64,000 nt of DNA from Shewanella subflava (GTDB taxonomy: Bacteria; Pseudomonadota; Gammaproteobacteria; Enterobacterales; Shewanellaceae): NCBI RefSeq assembly GCF_025971955.1, contig NZ_JAPDMX010000012.1, positions 186,001-250,000 of the forward strand, in the 5' to 3' direction. Of this stretch, positions 36,373 through 45,978 are shown piece by piece. Within the stretch, counting starts at the first letter, position 1; each line of letters starts with the position of its first letter. The notes under the pieces are model-generated. The model saw only the letters and a program-made list of their open reading frames with translations, ran no database searches and had not been told where the DNA came from. A program made the translations under genes and the position numbers.

Positions 36373-36388
36373 GCTTGTATATACAAGC
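36373..36388. promoter_or_regulatory. HutC operator, perfect 16-bp palindrome
   Basis: GCTTGTATATACAAGC is a perfect palindrome in the hutI/hutC divergent promoter region. It contains the TGTA-TATA-style core recognised by HutC repressors in pseudomonads. It lies about 50 bp from each likely start, so HutC should repress hutI and itself from here. No second copy is visible before hutU. Confidence 0.8.
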
Positions 36389-36434
36389 TAGGATGAGTGC
36401 TATTAATCTGCATTATTTGACATTGGATCACGGC

Positions 36435-37142
36435 ATGGCGTTAGCAAAATTTGCTGAAATAAAACAATTTATCCTTGCCCGTATTGAAGCGGGCGAATGG
36501 GAAGAAAACGCCCGGGTGCCATCAGAAAATCAACTCACCGAGATGTTCAATTGTAGCCGAATGACCGCCAGACGGGCATTAACGGAACTGGTCGAGGCAG
36601 GCATTTTAGAACGTACCCAAGGTTTAGGGACATTTGTTGCGGGACTAAAATCACAATCATCATTACTGAACATCCGTAATATTGCCGACGAAATTAAAGA
36701 GCGTGGCCACGGTTACAGTGTGAAGCAACTTGAACTGACCCAAATAGAAGCCGTTGCGCCTATTGCGATTGCATTGGGATTAGAAGTGGGCAGTCCGGTT
36801 TTTTACTCGGTTTTGATTCATTGCGAGCAAGGATTACCTTTGCAATTAGAAGAACGCTTTGTTAATCCGCATTTAATTCCCGACTATTTATCGCAAAATT
36901 TTACCCAGCAAACGCCGCATGAATATTTATCGCAAGTGGCTCCATTAACGGAGGCGCGCCATACCGTTGAAGCCATTATAGCCAATGAGCAAATTCAGCA
37001 GCGTCTTGAGATTTCTGCCACCGAGCCATGTTTACAAATTATTCGGCGTACTTGGTCACGTAAAGGGGTTGTCAGCTTCGCCCGTTTAGTGCACCCCGGC
37101 AGTAAGTTCAGATTAGGCGGCCATTTAACATTTAAACGTTAA
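36435..37142 (+). CDS. hutC: Histidine utilization repressor HutC (GntR/HutC family)
   Basis: Represses hut genes and is released by urocanate. An N-terminal winged helix (RVPSENQLTEMFNCSRMTARRALTELVEAGILERTQGLGTF, in parts) is followed by a UTRA ligand domain with PVFYSVLIHCEQGLPLQLEERFV and the C-terminal ATEPCLQIIRRTWS block. The longest frame begins inside the operator palindrome, so a later start is needed. ATG at 36435 (235 residues, MALAKFAEIKQ) fits family length; ATG at 36393 is an alternative. It reads toward hutUH, with 69 bp before hutU. Confidence 0.88.
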   Translation: MALAKFAEIKQFILARIEAGEWEENARVPSENQLTEMFNCSRMTARRALTELVEAGILERTQGLGTFVAGLKSQSSLLNIRNIADEIKERGHGYSVKQLELTQIEAVAPIAIALGLEVGSPVFYSVLIHCEQGLPLQLEERFVNPHLIPDYLSQNFTQQTPHEYLSQVAPLTEARHTVEAIIANEQIQQRLEISATEPCLQIIRRTWSRKGVVSFARLVHPGSKFRLGGHLTFKR

Positions 37143-37211
37143 TGACTGCCAAATAACAAGCAAATAACAACCACAAAAATAAAACAAACCGCACAGGTTG
37201 AAGAGGAAAAA

Positions 37212-38897
37212 ATGGATAAACGACACGACCCAAGCCGACGCATTATCGCCCCCCATGGCACCACACTCAGCTGTAAAAGTTGGTTAACTGAAGCGCCGAT
37301 GCGCATGCTAATGAATAATCTGCACCCAGATGTCGCCGAAAGACCCGAAGATTTAGTCGTTTATGGTGGTATAGGTCGAGCAGCGCGTGATTGGCAAAGT
37401 TATGACAAAATTATCGAGGTATTGCAGCGTCTAGAAGATGACGAAACCTTATTAGTGCAATCTGGCAAACCTGTTGGTGTGTTCCGTACCCATGCAGATG
37501 CCCCTCGAGTATTGATTGCCAACTCAAACTTAGTGCCGCACTGGGCTAATTGGGAGCACTTTAACGAGTTAGACAAAAAAGGCCTGGCCATGTATGGCCA
37601 AATGACCGCAGGTTCGTGGATTTATATTGGTACCCAAGGCATTGTCCAAGGCACATACGAAACCTTCGTTTCTGTGGCTAAACAGCACTTTGATGGCGTT
37701 GCCCAAGGCAAATGGGTATTAACTGGTGGCTTAGGCGGCATGGGCGGTGCGCAGCCATTAGCTGGCACGATGGCGGGTTTCTCGGTGTTGGCCTGTGAAG
37801 TGGATGAAACGCGTATCGATTTTCGTCTGCGTACTCGTTATGTGGATAAAAAAGCCAAAAGCTTAGATGAAGCCTTGGCTATGTTAGATGAGGCTAAAAA
37901 AGTCGGTAAACCTGTGTCTGTTGGCTTACTTGGTAATGCCGCGGATGTGTTTAGCGAACTTGTAGCGCGTGGTATTACCCCAGATGTGGTGACCGACCAA
38001 ACATCAGCACATGATCCGCTAAATGGTTACTTGCCACAGGGCTGGACTTTAGAGCATGCCGCGCAAATGCGTAAAACTGATGAAGCCGCGGTAGTTAAAG
38101 CGGCTAAAGAGTCAATGGCAGTACAAGTGCAGGCGATGCTGACGTTACAAGATAAAGGGGCGGCTACCTTAGATTACGGCAACAACATCCGCCAAATGGC
38201 ATTTGATGTTGGTGTAAAAAATGCGTTTGATTTCCCTGGATTTGTGCCCGCTTATATTCGTCCCCTGTTCTGTGAAGGTATTGGTCCATTCCGTTGGGTC
38301 GCTTTATCGGGTGATCCAGAAGATATTTATAAAACCGATGCCAAAGTGAAAGAGCTGATACCCGATGATAAGCATCTGCATAATTGGCTAGATATGGCGC
38401 GTGAACGCATTGCTTTTCAAGGGTTACCTGCGCGTATTTGTTGGGTTGGCTTAAAAGATCGTGCTCGCTTGGCGGCCGCATTTAATGAAATGGTTAAATC
38501 CGGCGAGTTATCTGCACCTGTGGTTATTGGCCGTGATCATCTTGATTCAGGCTCAGTGGCAAGTCCAAATCGCGAAACTGAGTCTATGATGGATGGCTCG
38601 GATGCCGTATCAGACTGGCCTTTATTGAATGCCTTATTAAATACAGCTAGCGGTGCAACTTGGGTGTCTTTGCACCATGGTGGTGGTGTTGGAATGGGCT
38701 TTAGTCAACATTCTGGTGTGGTGATTGTATGTGATGGTACCGATGCCGCTGCTAAGCGTGTTGAACGTGTGTTATGGAATGATCCCGCAACAGGTGTGAT
38801 GCGTCATGCTGATGCCGGATACGATATTGCCAAAAACTGCGCTAAAGAACAGGGGTTAGATTTACCTATGGTTTCAACAAGTCAGGCAGGAGCGTAA
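37212..38897 (+). CDS. hutU: Urocanate hydratase HutU
   Basis: Converts urocanate to imidazolonepropionate using tightly bound NAD+ as an electrophile, the second step of histidine degradation. The 561-residue protein contains the family blocks [55 protein letters not shown], and near the C-terminus [33 protein letters not shown] precedes the ATG. hutH starts 2 bp after the stop. Together with hutI this degrades histidine to formiminoglutamate; the formiminoglutamase gene is not in this window. Confidence 0.95.
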   Translation: MDKRHDPSRRIIAPHGTTLSCKSWLTEAPMRMLMNNLHPDVAERPEDLVVYGGIGRAARDWQSYDKIIEVLQRLEDDETLLVQSGKPVGVFRTHADAPRVLIANSNLVPHWANWEHFNELDKKGLAMYGQMTAGSWIYIGTQGIVQGTYETFVSVAKQHFDGVAQGKWVLTGGLGGMGGAQPLAGTMAGFSVLACEVDETRIDFRLRTRYVDKKAKSLDEALAMLDEAKKVGKPVSVGLLGNAADVFSELVARGITPDVVTDQTSAHDPLNGYLPQGWTLEHAAQMRKTDEAAVVKAAKESMAVQVQAMLTLQDKGAATLDYGNNIRQMAFDVGVKNAFDFPGFVPAYIRPLFCEGIGPFRWVALSGDPEDIYKTDAKVKELIPDDKHLHNWLDMARERIAFQGLPARICWVGLKDRARLAAAFNEMVKSGELSAPVVIGRDHLDSGSVASPNRETESMMDGSDAVSDWPLLNALLNTASGATWVSLHHGGGVGMGFSQHSGVVIVCDGTDAAAKRVERVLWNDPATGVMRHADAGYDIAKNCAKEQGLDLPMVSTSQAGA

Positions 38898-38899
38898 TA

Positions 38900-40438
38900 A
38901 TGGCTAAACATGTATTCACACTCACTCCTGGTACGTTAACCCTTGCTGAATTACGCCAAATTAGCCGTAACGCTGTTGAACTCAAGCTTGCCGACAGTGC
39001 CATTGCAGAAATTAATCAAAGCGCTGAAATTGTCCAACAAGTTTTACGTGAAGGTCGCACGGTTTATGGCATCAATACTGGGTTTGGTTTATTAGCGAAC
39101 ACCAAAATTGCGCCAGATGATTTGCAATTGCTACAACGCTCTATTGTGCTGTCACATGCCGCAGGTATGGGACAATATATGCAAGATGCGACCGTGCGTT
39201 TAATGATGGTCTTAAAAATTAACTCACTAAGTCGTGGCTTTTCGGGTATTCGACTCGAAGTGATTAATTTTCTTATTAAATTGGTTAATGCTGGCGTTTA
39301 TCCTTGCGTTCCTGAAAAAGGCTCAGTTGGCGCGTCGGGCGATTTAGCCCCATTGGCACATATGTGTTTGCCCTTACTAGGCGAAGGTGAAATGAGCTTT
39401 CAAGGTGAGCTCATCAGTGCCAAAGAAGGCTTAGAAATTGCTGGATTAGCACCCCTAGAGTTAGCCGCCAAAGAAGGTTTAGCATTATTAAATGGTACAC
39501 AAGCATCCACGGCCTTAGCGCTAGAAGGCTTATTCAACGCTGAAGATTTGTTTGCCGCAAGCTCAGTGATTGGTGCGATGAGTGTTGAAGCCGCGATGGG
39601 CAGCCGTAGTCCATTCGATGCCCGCATTCATGCCGCGCGTGGGCAAAAAGGTCAAATTGATTCAGCTGCAATTTTCCGCCATTTATTAGGTGAAAACTCA
39701 CAGATTAGCCAAAGTCACGCAAATTGTGAAAAAGTGCAAGACCCTTATTCTTTACGTTGTCAGCCGCAGGTATTAGGAGCGTGTTTAACTCAGATCCGCC
39801 ATGCTGCCGAAGTATTAGGAGTTGAAGCAAACGGCGTGACCGATAATCCATTAGTCTTCCAAGACACGGGGGATATTATTTCTGGTGGTAATTTCCATGC
39901 AGAACCAGTTGCTATGGCGGCAGATAACTTAGCTATCGCGATTGCTGAATTAGGGGCGATTTCTGAGCGGCGTATGGCGTTGTTGATTGACTCTAGCCTC
40001 TCAAAATTACCGCCATTTTTGGTCAATAATGGCGGGGTTAACTCAGGCTTTATGATTGCGCAGGTTACCGCTGCGGCTTTGGCTTCTGAAAACAAAACCT
40101 ATGCGCATCCTGCATCGGTAGACAGTTTACCGACATCTGCGAATCAAGAAGACCATGTGTCGATGGCCACCTTTGCTGCACGTCGCTTACGTGATATGAG
40201 TGAAAATACCCGTGGTGTACTGGCCATTGAGATGTTAGCCGCTGCGCAGGGACTTGATTTTAGAGCACCGTTATTGCCCAGTGAAGCCGTCGCTAAAGCC
40301 AAAGCAGAGTTAAGGGAGGTGGTGAGTTTTTATGATCAAGACCGCTTCTTTGCGCCTGATATTGAAAATGCCATTGAATTACTGCTACAAGCAAACTTCA
40401 ATACTTACTTACCACTGGGAATGATCCCAAGCCGGTAA
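38900..40438 (+). CDS. hutH: Histidine ammonia-lyase HutH
   Basis: Deaminates histidine to urocanate. The MIO prosthetic group forms from Ala145-Ser146-Gly147 in [13 protein letters not shown]. Other family blocks are [25 protein letters not shown] and [15 protein letters not shown], plus [14 protein letters not shown]. The 512-residue length is usual. It lies 2 bp after hutU with the ribosome site inside the end of hutU (CAGGAGCG), so the two are one operon. A long hairpin follows. Confidence 0.96.
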   Translation: MAKHVFTLTPGTLTLAELRQISRNAVELKLADSAIAEINQSAEIVQQVLREGRTVYGINTGFGLLANTKIAPDDLQLLQRSIVLSHAAGMGQYMQDATVRLMMVLKINSLSRGFSGIRLEVINFLIKLVNAGVYPCVPEKGSVGASGDLAPLAHMCLPLLGEGEMSFQGELISAKEGLEIAGLAPLELAAKEGLALLNGTQASTALALEGLFNAEDLFAASSVIGAMSVEAAMGSRSPFDARIHAARGQKGQIDSAAIFRHLLGENSQISQSHANCEKVQDPYSLRCQPQVLGACLTQIRHAAEVLGVEANGVTDNPLVFQDTGDIISGGNFHAEPVAMAADNLAIAIAELGAISERRMALLIDSSLSKLPPFLVNNGGVNSGFMIAQVTAAALASENKTYAHPASVDSLPTSANQEDHVSMATFAARRLRDMSENTRGVLAIEMLAAAQGLDFRAPLLPSEAVAKAKAELREVVSFYDQDRFFAPDIENAIELLLQANFNTYLPLGMIPSR

Positions 40439-40446
40439 ATATCACG

Positions 40447-40484
40447 TCACAATACAAAGGGCAGCCATGCCTTTTGTATTGTGA
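40447..40484. terminator. Long hairpin between hutH and a convergent gene
   Basis: A near-perfect 14-bp stem (TCACAATACAAAGG / CCTTTTGTATTGTGA) has a 9-nt loop. There is no strong U tract, but the position between convergent genes suggests bidirectional termination. Confidence 0.6.
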
Positions 40485-40496
40485 CTAAACGCGGTT

Positions 40497-41039
40497 TTAC
40501 ATGCTAAACCCTATGCTAAAGATTGCCGCTTGAGTATAGGTATCATAACCTGCCCCAATAATAACACCTTTAACTAAATCGTATCTTAGCCCGAATTCTG
40601 CGCCCCAATTTCTGTCTCGGCTCCGCTCCCAAGTGGGTTTTCCGTTTACGTCTCTTGGCGAAATATTATTGGTGTAATTAGTTTCGAAAGTATATGCCGT
40701 TGCGCCAGTGTAAAAACTGAAGTCTTGTGAAAAACTGTAACTTATACCAAAACGCCACATGTATTCTTTCAGGTATGACTCAGCAGGTTTAGGCACTTCT
40801 ATAGCAGTCTCATCACCTTTGCTATAGCCAATATAGTACCCCCAGTCACTGTAATCTGGGTCAAAATGCCTTGGTGCTATCGTTAGCCCCCACATCCCTG
40901 TTGTTGTATCTACATAGTCAACAAGTAATGCGATTTCAGGTTTTAATTTGTCATGCTCTGCGCTAATTGCAACATTCGATAAGCATAATACTGATATCCC
41001 CAAAAAAGCAGACAAACTTAGTGGATAAAAACGTGTCAT
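40497..41039 (-). CDS. Small outer-membrane beta-barrel protein, unknown function
   Basis: A 180-residue exported protein. The signal peptide ends AISA before EHDKLKPE. The rest alternates hydrophobic and polar residues with many Tyr/Phe/Trp and Asp/Asn turns, as in 8-stranded barrels, and ends IFSIGFSM. The start is ATG at 41039 with GGAG upstream; the longer TTG frame begins in the ribosome site itself. I do not recognise a named family. It is convergent with hutH and appears monocistronic. Confidence 0.65.
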   Translation of the reverse strand: MTRFYPLSLSAFLGISVLCLSNVAISAEHDKLKPEIALLVDYVDTTTGMWGLTIAPRHFDPDYSDWGYYIGYSKGDETAIEVPKPAESYLKEYMWRFGISYSFSQDFSFYTGATAYTFETNYTNNISPRDVNGKPTWERSRDRNWGAEFGLRYDLVKGVIIGAGYDTYTQAAIFSIGFSM

Positions 41040-41245
41040 GGCATTCTCCAATCAAACAATGCGAATATTGTTTAATCTTTCATATAAGTGGTCAAATGAT
41101 GATGCTAAAATCACTGTAAAAATAGCTGCTTGTAGCTTATTTGATGCCAGATTTTGGTAAATGAACACACTAAGCGTTAATGGGGTGTAGTCATATTGTT
41201 TGACATTAAGGCCACATTGTCACAATCAAACTAACAGGATTTAAA

Positions 41246-42511
41246 GTGAATACAAATTGGCGAGTTGAAGTAGCTGCTTGGCTAACAGAAATGGGCATCA
41301 ATAGTCAGCCCACCGATGGTATATCAACCTCAGTGTTGTTGTTTGCCTGCTTAGTGTTGGCGAGCATTGGGTATTTCATCACCCGTCGATTTTTTGTTGC
41401 GGGTATTAACCAAGTGATTAAGCGATCTAGCGTGACTTGGGATGATATTTTTATCCGCTTCAAGATGTTTGAACGACTTGCCATGTTAGTGCCAGTGGTG
41501 ATCTTAGACTTTTTAGTACCCATTGTTTTAACTGAGCATGATGTGCTGAGTGCATTTTTAGATCGCGCATTAAGCGCAATATTGGTGGTGCTAATCATTC
41601 GTGCAATTTATGCAGGCTTAAACGCAATCAATGAAATTGCTGATGTAAAAATGATAAACCGTCGTTTACCGGTAAAAAGTTTTGTTCAGCTAACTAAGTT
41701 GTTTTTATTCTTTATTGGGCTGATCGTTGTTGTTGCTGTTTTAACGGCTCAATCACCCGTGTACTTCTTCAGTGGCCTCGGGGTGGCAACGGGTTTTGTA
41801 ATGCTAGTGTTCCGTGACACTATTTTAGGTTTTGTGGCGGGCATTCAATTAGCAGCAAACCGCATGGTCAGTAAAGGTGATTGGATCCAAATGGATAAAT
41901 ACGGCGCAGATGGTGCCGTAGAGGATGTCACACTGACTACGGTAAAGGTGCGTAATTGGGATAACACCATCACCATGATCCCCGCTTATGCGTTAGTGTC
42001 TGATGCGTTTAAAAACTGGCGCGGCATGTCTGAGTCTGGTGGCAGGCGTATTAAGCGTTCAATTAACATTGATGTTAACAGTATTAAGTTTCTCAGTGAT
42101 GAAGAAAAAAACCGTTTATCTAAAGTGAATTATCTAAAAGCATATTTGCCGCAAAAACTGTCTGAGATCACCGCCGCTAATCAATTGATTAGTGATCTGG
42201 ATATGCCAGTCAACGGTAGGCGATTAACCAATATTGGTACTTTCAGGATTTATCTGCAGGAATTTTTGCGCCAACATCCTAAAATTCATAAAAACATGAC
42301 CTTGATGGTGCGTCAGCTTGCGCCCACAACTGAAGGCTTACCCATCGAAATCTATATTTTTACCAATGATACTCGCTGGGCTTATTACGAAGAGATACAG
42401 GCCGATATCTTTGACCATGTCTTTGCTGTACTACCTGAGTTTGATTTACAAGCCTTCCAAAATCCAACCGGGATTGATATGCGGTCAATCAATCAAAAAT
42501 CCCATAGCTAG
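41246..42511 (+). CDS. Mechanosensitive ion channel, MscS family (YbdG-like)
   Basis: Opens on membrane tension to release solutes during osmotic downshock. It has five or so membrane helices in the N-terminal 190 residues. The pore helix region is SGLGVATGFVMLVFRDTILGFVAGIQL, followed by the MscS beta domain GDWIQMDKYGADGAVEDVTLTTVKVRNWDNTITMIP. The DAFKNWRGMSESGGRRIKRSI segment and the roughly 420-residue length match the YbdG/MscM group. The start is GTG at 41246 after AACAGGATTTAAA. A hairpin terminator follows. Confidence 0.9.
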   Translation: MNTNWRVEVAAWLTEMGINSQPTDGISTSVLLFACLVLASIGYFITRRFFVAGINQVIKRSSVTWDDIFIRFKMFERLAMLVPVVILDFLVPIVLTEHDVLSAFLDRALSAILVVLIIRAIYAGLNAINEIADVKMINRRLPVKSFVQLTKLFLFFIGLIVVVAVLTAQSPVYFFSGLGVATGFVMLVFRDTILGFVAGIQLAANRMVSKGDWIQMDKYGADGAVEDVTLTTVKVRNWDNTITMIPAYALVSDAFKNWRGMSESGGRRIKRSINIDVNSIKFLSDEEKNRLSKVNYLKAYLPQKLSEITAANQLISDLDMPVNGRRLTNIGTFRIYLQEFLRQHPKIHKNMTLMVRQLAPTTEGLPIEIYIFTNDTRWAYYEEIQADIFDHVFAVLPEFDLQAFQNPTGIDMRSINQKSHS

Positions 42512-42532
42512 ATTAAAGTGGTTGCAATAATG

Positions 42533-42553
42533 AGGGCTGTTCAGTACAGCCCT
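42533..42553 (+). terminator. Hairpin terminator after the MscS-family gene
   Basis: The stem AGGGCTGT / ACAGCCCT is followed by TTGTTG, a weak U tract. Confidence 0.6.
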
Positions 42554-42592
42554 TGTTGTATCAGGAATAAATTAGCCATCCCATCAACTAAA

Positions 42593-43150
42593 TCATGTTG
42601 ATTTTTGATAAACAGGAATACGCTTTGGGTGGCACCCTTCGATTGTGCGATAAAAGTCCATAAGTTGATTCATTTCAACTTCGATATCACCCGTGGGCTT
42701 AAAGGCAGTAGCGATAATGATTTGCTTCTTTTTAAAGTCTAATCCCACTGGCACAATTTCAACACCGGCTTGCAAAGCAATATGATAAAAACCACTTTTC
42801 CAGCGTTTAACAGGGCTACGAGTCCCCTCAGGAGCCAATGCAAGCTTGTATGTGGGATCGTTTTTAAACAACTGTACTGCTGCATCAACAAGATTGTTGT
42901 GCTTACGACGGTCGACAGGACTACCGCCTAAGCGGCGAAAAATCCATCCCCATGGGGGGATAAATAATTGGTGTTTTCCTAAAAAGTGAATTGGGGTATT
43001 CAGGGCGCCGCGGGCTAAAATACCAATAACAAAATCCCAATTACTGGTATGCGGGCCAACACTAATAATGCAGGATGAATTAGGGCAAATGTGACCATTA
43101 AACTGCCAACCTAACTTAGCTAATAGCCAGCTACAGAATCGATTAAACAT
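42593..43150 (-). CDS. Acyltransferase, PlsC / 1-acylglycerol-3-phosphate type
   Basis: A 185-residue membrane-associated acyltransferase. The catalytic HX4D motif is in SVGPHTSNWDFVIG and the substrate-binding motif is APEGTRSP, followed by GFYHIALQAGVEIVPVGLDF. It is shorter than typical PlsC and lacks an obvious N-terminal helix, as in a group of small putative phospholipid or ornithine-lipid acyltransferases, so the acceptor is uncertain. It is transcribed alone. Confidence 0.85.
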   Translation of the reverse strand: MFNRFCSWLLAKLGWQFNGHICPNSSCIISVGPHTSNWDFVIGILARGALNTPIHFLGKHQLFIPPWGWIFRRLGGSPVDRRKHNNLVDAAVQLFKNDPTYKLALAPEGTRSPVKRWKSGFYHIALQAGVEIVPVGLDFKKKQIIIATAFKPTGDIEVEMNQLMDFYRTIEGCHPKRIPVYQKST

Positions 43151-43342
43151 AAGTATCCTTCAATTGGCCCACATGATTATTTATTGGCGCCTTATTATGG
43201 GGTTAACTTAGCAAATCTGTTTAAGTTGGCAAGTACTTAAGTTCGAGTGAATACCTTATACCCATCGTAATACGAAAAAAATTACCCAAAGTGATGGCAC
43301 TGCTGAAATGGTTATACAGAGCGAAATTATGGCAGTTTTAGC

Positions 43343-43810
43343 TTAATGAGTCGGCGCTTGTTCAAACTCAGCTATTTTTTTAGCTTCTTCCAAAATGGCA
43401 TCACCCAAATCGGCTTCAGAGCGCATTCTGGCAAAATCCAGTTTCATACGTTGCTGTTTTGGTAAGGCTTTACGAGCCTCCATTATCGGGTGTGATTCGA
43501 TTAAATGGTAGTGAACGAATAATTGGGGAAATAACGGCGTCACTTGCTCTGTCATCGATAAGGCGTCAAATAGCTTACCGATACGCACTACCCCTTCAGA
43601 CAGCTCACAGCGGTCTTCTAGCATGGCATTAGCGATATAACGAATGTCGGTGAGTACTTTTTGACGGTGTTCATTCGCAACAGCCTGACGCTCTGCAAGA
43701 ATACGTTGATTATTGGCTGTTTGACGTTTTAATTTCAGTAGTAATGTGGTGGCATATGCACTCAGGGCGATAATAACAATAATGGCAATAATAATGAGGG
43801 CGGTAGACAC
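43343..43810 (-). CDS. DUF2489 family membrane-anchored protein
   Basis: A 155-residue protein with one N-terminal helix (3-24), a coiled-coil stretch (about 28-55, LKRQTANNQRILAERQAVANEHRQ, in parts) and a helical cytosolic domain with DIRYIANAMLEDRCELSEGVVRI. That segment is characteristic of DUF2489, found next to yihI in Shewanella and Vibrio. The function is unknown. It is downstream of yihI by about 65 bp on the same strand and probably co-transcribed with it. Confidence 0.82.
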   Translation of the reverse strand: MSTALIIIAIIVIIALSAYATTLLLKLKRQTANNQRILAERQAVANEHRQKVLTDIRYIANAMLEDRCELSEGVVRIGKLFDALSMTEQVTPLFPQLFVHYHLIESHPIMEARKALPKQQRMKLDFARMRSEADLGDAILEEAKKIAEFEQAPTH

Positions 43811-43876
43811 TTCGGCTCCTTACTGAATGGGGGAATAAAACACTGGCGCATTATGCGCCAGTCGATTGTGTCGCAA

Positions 43877-44431
43877 TTAGTCTTTGGAGAAATAATCGTT
43901 CAGAAGATTTTCACCTGACTCAAAACGCGCTAATAAATCATCATCAGAATCTGACTTAGCGGTTTTTTTGGTATTTTTAGCCGGTTCAGTTTCATTTAGC
44001 CCTAGACGATCCATTAAGCGTTCAATTTGGTCTAATTGTAGGTCTAACCATTTTTGATCTTCGGCAGATAAGTCTCGGCCTTCTTCTAACATATCAAGTA
44101 AGTTATTTAGGCGCGGATCATCTTCTAACTTAAGCAGTTTCTGCTCATCAGTCATTTTAGGTTGTTTTGGTTTGTCTTTTTCAGCCGGCTTAGAGGCTTT
44201 TACCACTGGGGTTAACGCCACAGGCTTTTTACTTCCATGACGAGGATCTGTCGACTTGCCAGCATTTGAAGGGGCATTTTGCTTCAGCAAAGTTTCGTTA
44301 TGACGACTACCAGATTTTTTGCCGGTTTCGCCACGTTTACCCTCTGGGGTTTTACGATCGGCTTTTTTGACTCTAGGAGCAAATTTAGGGCCGTTTTCTC
44401 CGCCCTTGCGAGTTTTTTTACTGCGCGCCAT
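43877..44431 (-). CDS. yihI: Der GTPase-activating protein YihI
   Basis: Activates GTP hydrolysis by the ribosome-assembly GTPase Der. The N-terminal half is very basic and disordered (MARSKKTRKGGENGPKFAPR...), a typical YihI feature. The C-terminal conserved domain has KLLKLEDDPRLNNLLDMLEEG and LSAEDQKWLDLQLDQIERLMDRLGL. Der itself is not in this window. It precedes the DUF2489 gene, as in related genomes. Confidence 0.92.
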   Translation of the reverse strand: MARSKKTRKGGENGPKFAPRVKKADRKTPEGKRGETGKKSGSRHNETLLKQNAPSNAGKSTDPRHGSKKPVALTPVVKASKPAEKDKPKQPKMTDEQKLLKLEDDPRLNNLLDMLEEGRDLSAEDQKWLDLQLDQIERLMDRLGLNETEPAKNTKKTAKSDSDDDLLARFESGENLLNDYFSKD

Positions 44432-44485
44432 GATTATCTCAGTTACTTTTTAAAACAGATCACGTCGGCGAATAACCCACGTGCA

Positions 44486-45148
44486 TTAAAATAGGATGCG
44501 CTTTATATCAGATCCTGATGATTTTTGCATCAAAATGAGCGCCTGCGATGCAAATAATAGCGTAAATTCGCTATTTTCGGCTAAATACTCGAAAGTTTGT
44601 TGTTGATAGAAGCTGACATGGGTGGGATTGTTTTTGTAATGCCACTTATCAAAGTGGCTTAAATCCGTTAACAGTGGTGTGCTAATCGCTAACCATCCAC
44701 CAGGCTTTACTAGCCTTGATAACAACTGCCACTCTTTATTTGGGTTACGAAAATGCTCAAAAACTTTATAGCAACAAACAAAATCATAGTTTTTTTGTAG
44801 CACGCTGTGATCCGCAGCAAAAAAAGGGTCGTATTGGTTAACACTGTTGCCAGAGTCTTTAATCATTTGCATGCACTGTGGATCTAGCAGTCTGCCAAAA
44901 TTGAGTCCAGACAGTGGACCTATTTGTTGCTGATTAATTTGTGCTAACAAAGGCATGATAAATTTTGATAGTTGACGCTGTTTGGCACTTTTAGGAGCGC
45001 GGCCATACCGCTGCTTTTCGACATTAGGCATCAAATGTGATTTAGGATCTGCGATAACTAAACCACAACGTGAGCAAGTATAAAAAGCGCGCTTTTTATC
45101 TTGAATGAAAAACCGTACCTGATGATTACACAAAGGACAGGGTATCAT
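44486..45148 (-). CDS. Class I SAM-dependent methyltransferase with N-terminal zinc ribbon
   Basis: A 220-residue protein. The N-terminus has CPLCNHQVRFF and CSRCGLV, two CxxC pairs likely binding zinc. The methyltransferase part contains FVCCYKVFEHFRNPNKEWQLL and KPGGWLAISTPLL, the class I post-II motif, but the first glycine-rich motif is poorly conserved (FGRLLDPQC). A role in modifying a small molecule or tRNA-like substrate is possible but not indicated. The csrB-type RNA gene lies directly upstream. Confidence 0.8.
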   Translation of the reverse strand: MIPCPLCNHQVRFFIQDKKRAFYTCSRCGLVIADPKSHLMPNVEKQRYGRAPKSAKQRQLSKFIMPLLAQINQQQIGPLSGLNFGRLLDPQCMQMIKDSGNSVNQYDPFFAADHSVLQKNYDFVCCYKVFEHFRNPNKEWQLLSRLVKPGGWLAISTPLLTDLSHFDKWHYKNNPTHVSFYQQQTFEYLAENSEFTLLFASQALILMQKSSGSDIKRILF

Positions 45149-45250
45149 TAACTATATCAGTCCCTAAAAGTAATGTGTAATAGTAGTATATAGTGATTTT
45201 TTACCATTGAAAATATTCAAATTTATTTGGATTTAACGAAAAATAGGCAA

Positions 45251-45707
45251 GAAAAAAGGTGGCAGTAAACTGCCACCTTAGAAAGAGTGCAAAAGCACCT
45301 TATTCTGATTCCAAGTTTCCATACTTGCTATGCGACTTCCCGGTCGGATCCTTCTTATTTTTTCAGCTTTCCATGCAGATTAATTGTTATCGGTCATCTA
45401 TGACGCTTTTTTAATATCCTGTTGCCTTCCTGACTTCAGCTTCCGTAGATGGTCTTCTATGACTCATCCTATTCCTAATCGTCATCTGTGACGTGAGTAT
45501 ACAATCCGTGTATCAAGTACCTTCCAGTGATATATAGCTTCCAGCATGTGCATCCTAAGCGTTAGCTTCCTTTGCCATAATTTGAATCATTCAAATTATT
45601 TCCTGTTGGCTTTTATCTCTGTTGCGTAAGGGAGTGCTAATTAGCGTATCGACCAGTAGGTCTGTTCCTTACAAATTCTGACCTGGATTTCAAATTGAAA
45701 TCGCGAC
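45251..45707 (-). ncRNA. csrB: CsrB-type regulatory RNA (CsrA-sequestering)
   Basis: Read on the minus strand, this 450-nt gene-free stretch carries 17 GGA motifs (such as AGGAAG, AGGATG, TGGAAG, CGGAAG), many in or beside short hairpins such as GTCATAGATGAC and AATTTGAATGATTCAAATT. It ends in a strong terminator, AAGGTGGCAG-TTTA-CTGCCACCTTTTTTC (in parts; 45251-45279). CsrB-family RNAs bind many CsrA dimers through such GGA sites and are induced by BarA/UvrY. The 5' end is set near GTCGCGA at 45707, after a GATAAT-like -10 box at 45718-45723; it is approximate. It lies between the methyltransferase and cytochrome c4 genes. Confidence 0.85.
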
Positions 45708-45897
45708 TCTTGTTATTATTATCGAGCGGCCTTAAGCGTATTATTATTATGGATTAACTTTATTCTTATATCTTAAATGGTAATGTCCGAAATCTGTTTT
45801 CACATTATTATTTTTAGCAATAAACAGTTGGGTTCATCTCGGTACGGGGGGTATTTAACCTTAAAAGCCTAAGCCCTGTCAAGCTTTGTTAGTGAAA

Positions 45898-45909
45898 GTT
45901 TACGTAAAC
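45898..45909. promoter_or_regulatory. Palindrome upstream of the csrB-type gene
   Basis: GTTTACGTAAAC is a perfect 12-bp palindrome about 190 bp before the csrB start. It does not match the UvrY box. A regulatory role is only a guess from its position. Confidence 0.3.
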
Positions 45910-45923
45910 GTCAACTTGATGAT

Positions 45924-45955
45924 AAAAATAATGGGCTAATCAAGCCCATTATTTT
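45924..45955 (-). terminator. Rho-independent terminator of the cytochrome c4 gene
   Basis: The stem AAAATAATGGGCT / AGCCCATTATTTT with loop AATCA has T-rich flanks on both strands. It lies 24 bp after the cytochrome stop. Confidence 0.8.
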
Positions 45956-45978
45956 AGTGGCATGTAAATAGTATAAAA

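Noticed and set aside
43259-43300. Possible further MITE family A end (ATACCCATCGTAATACG)
   Set aside because: Only the first about 17 bases match and no second end was found; too short to claim.
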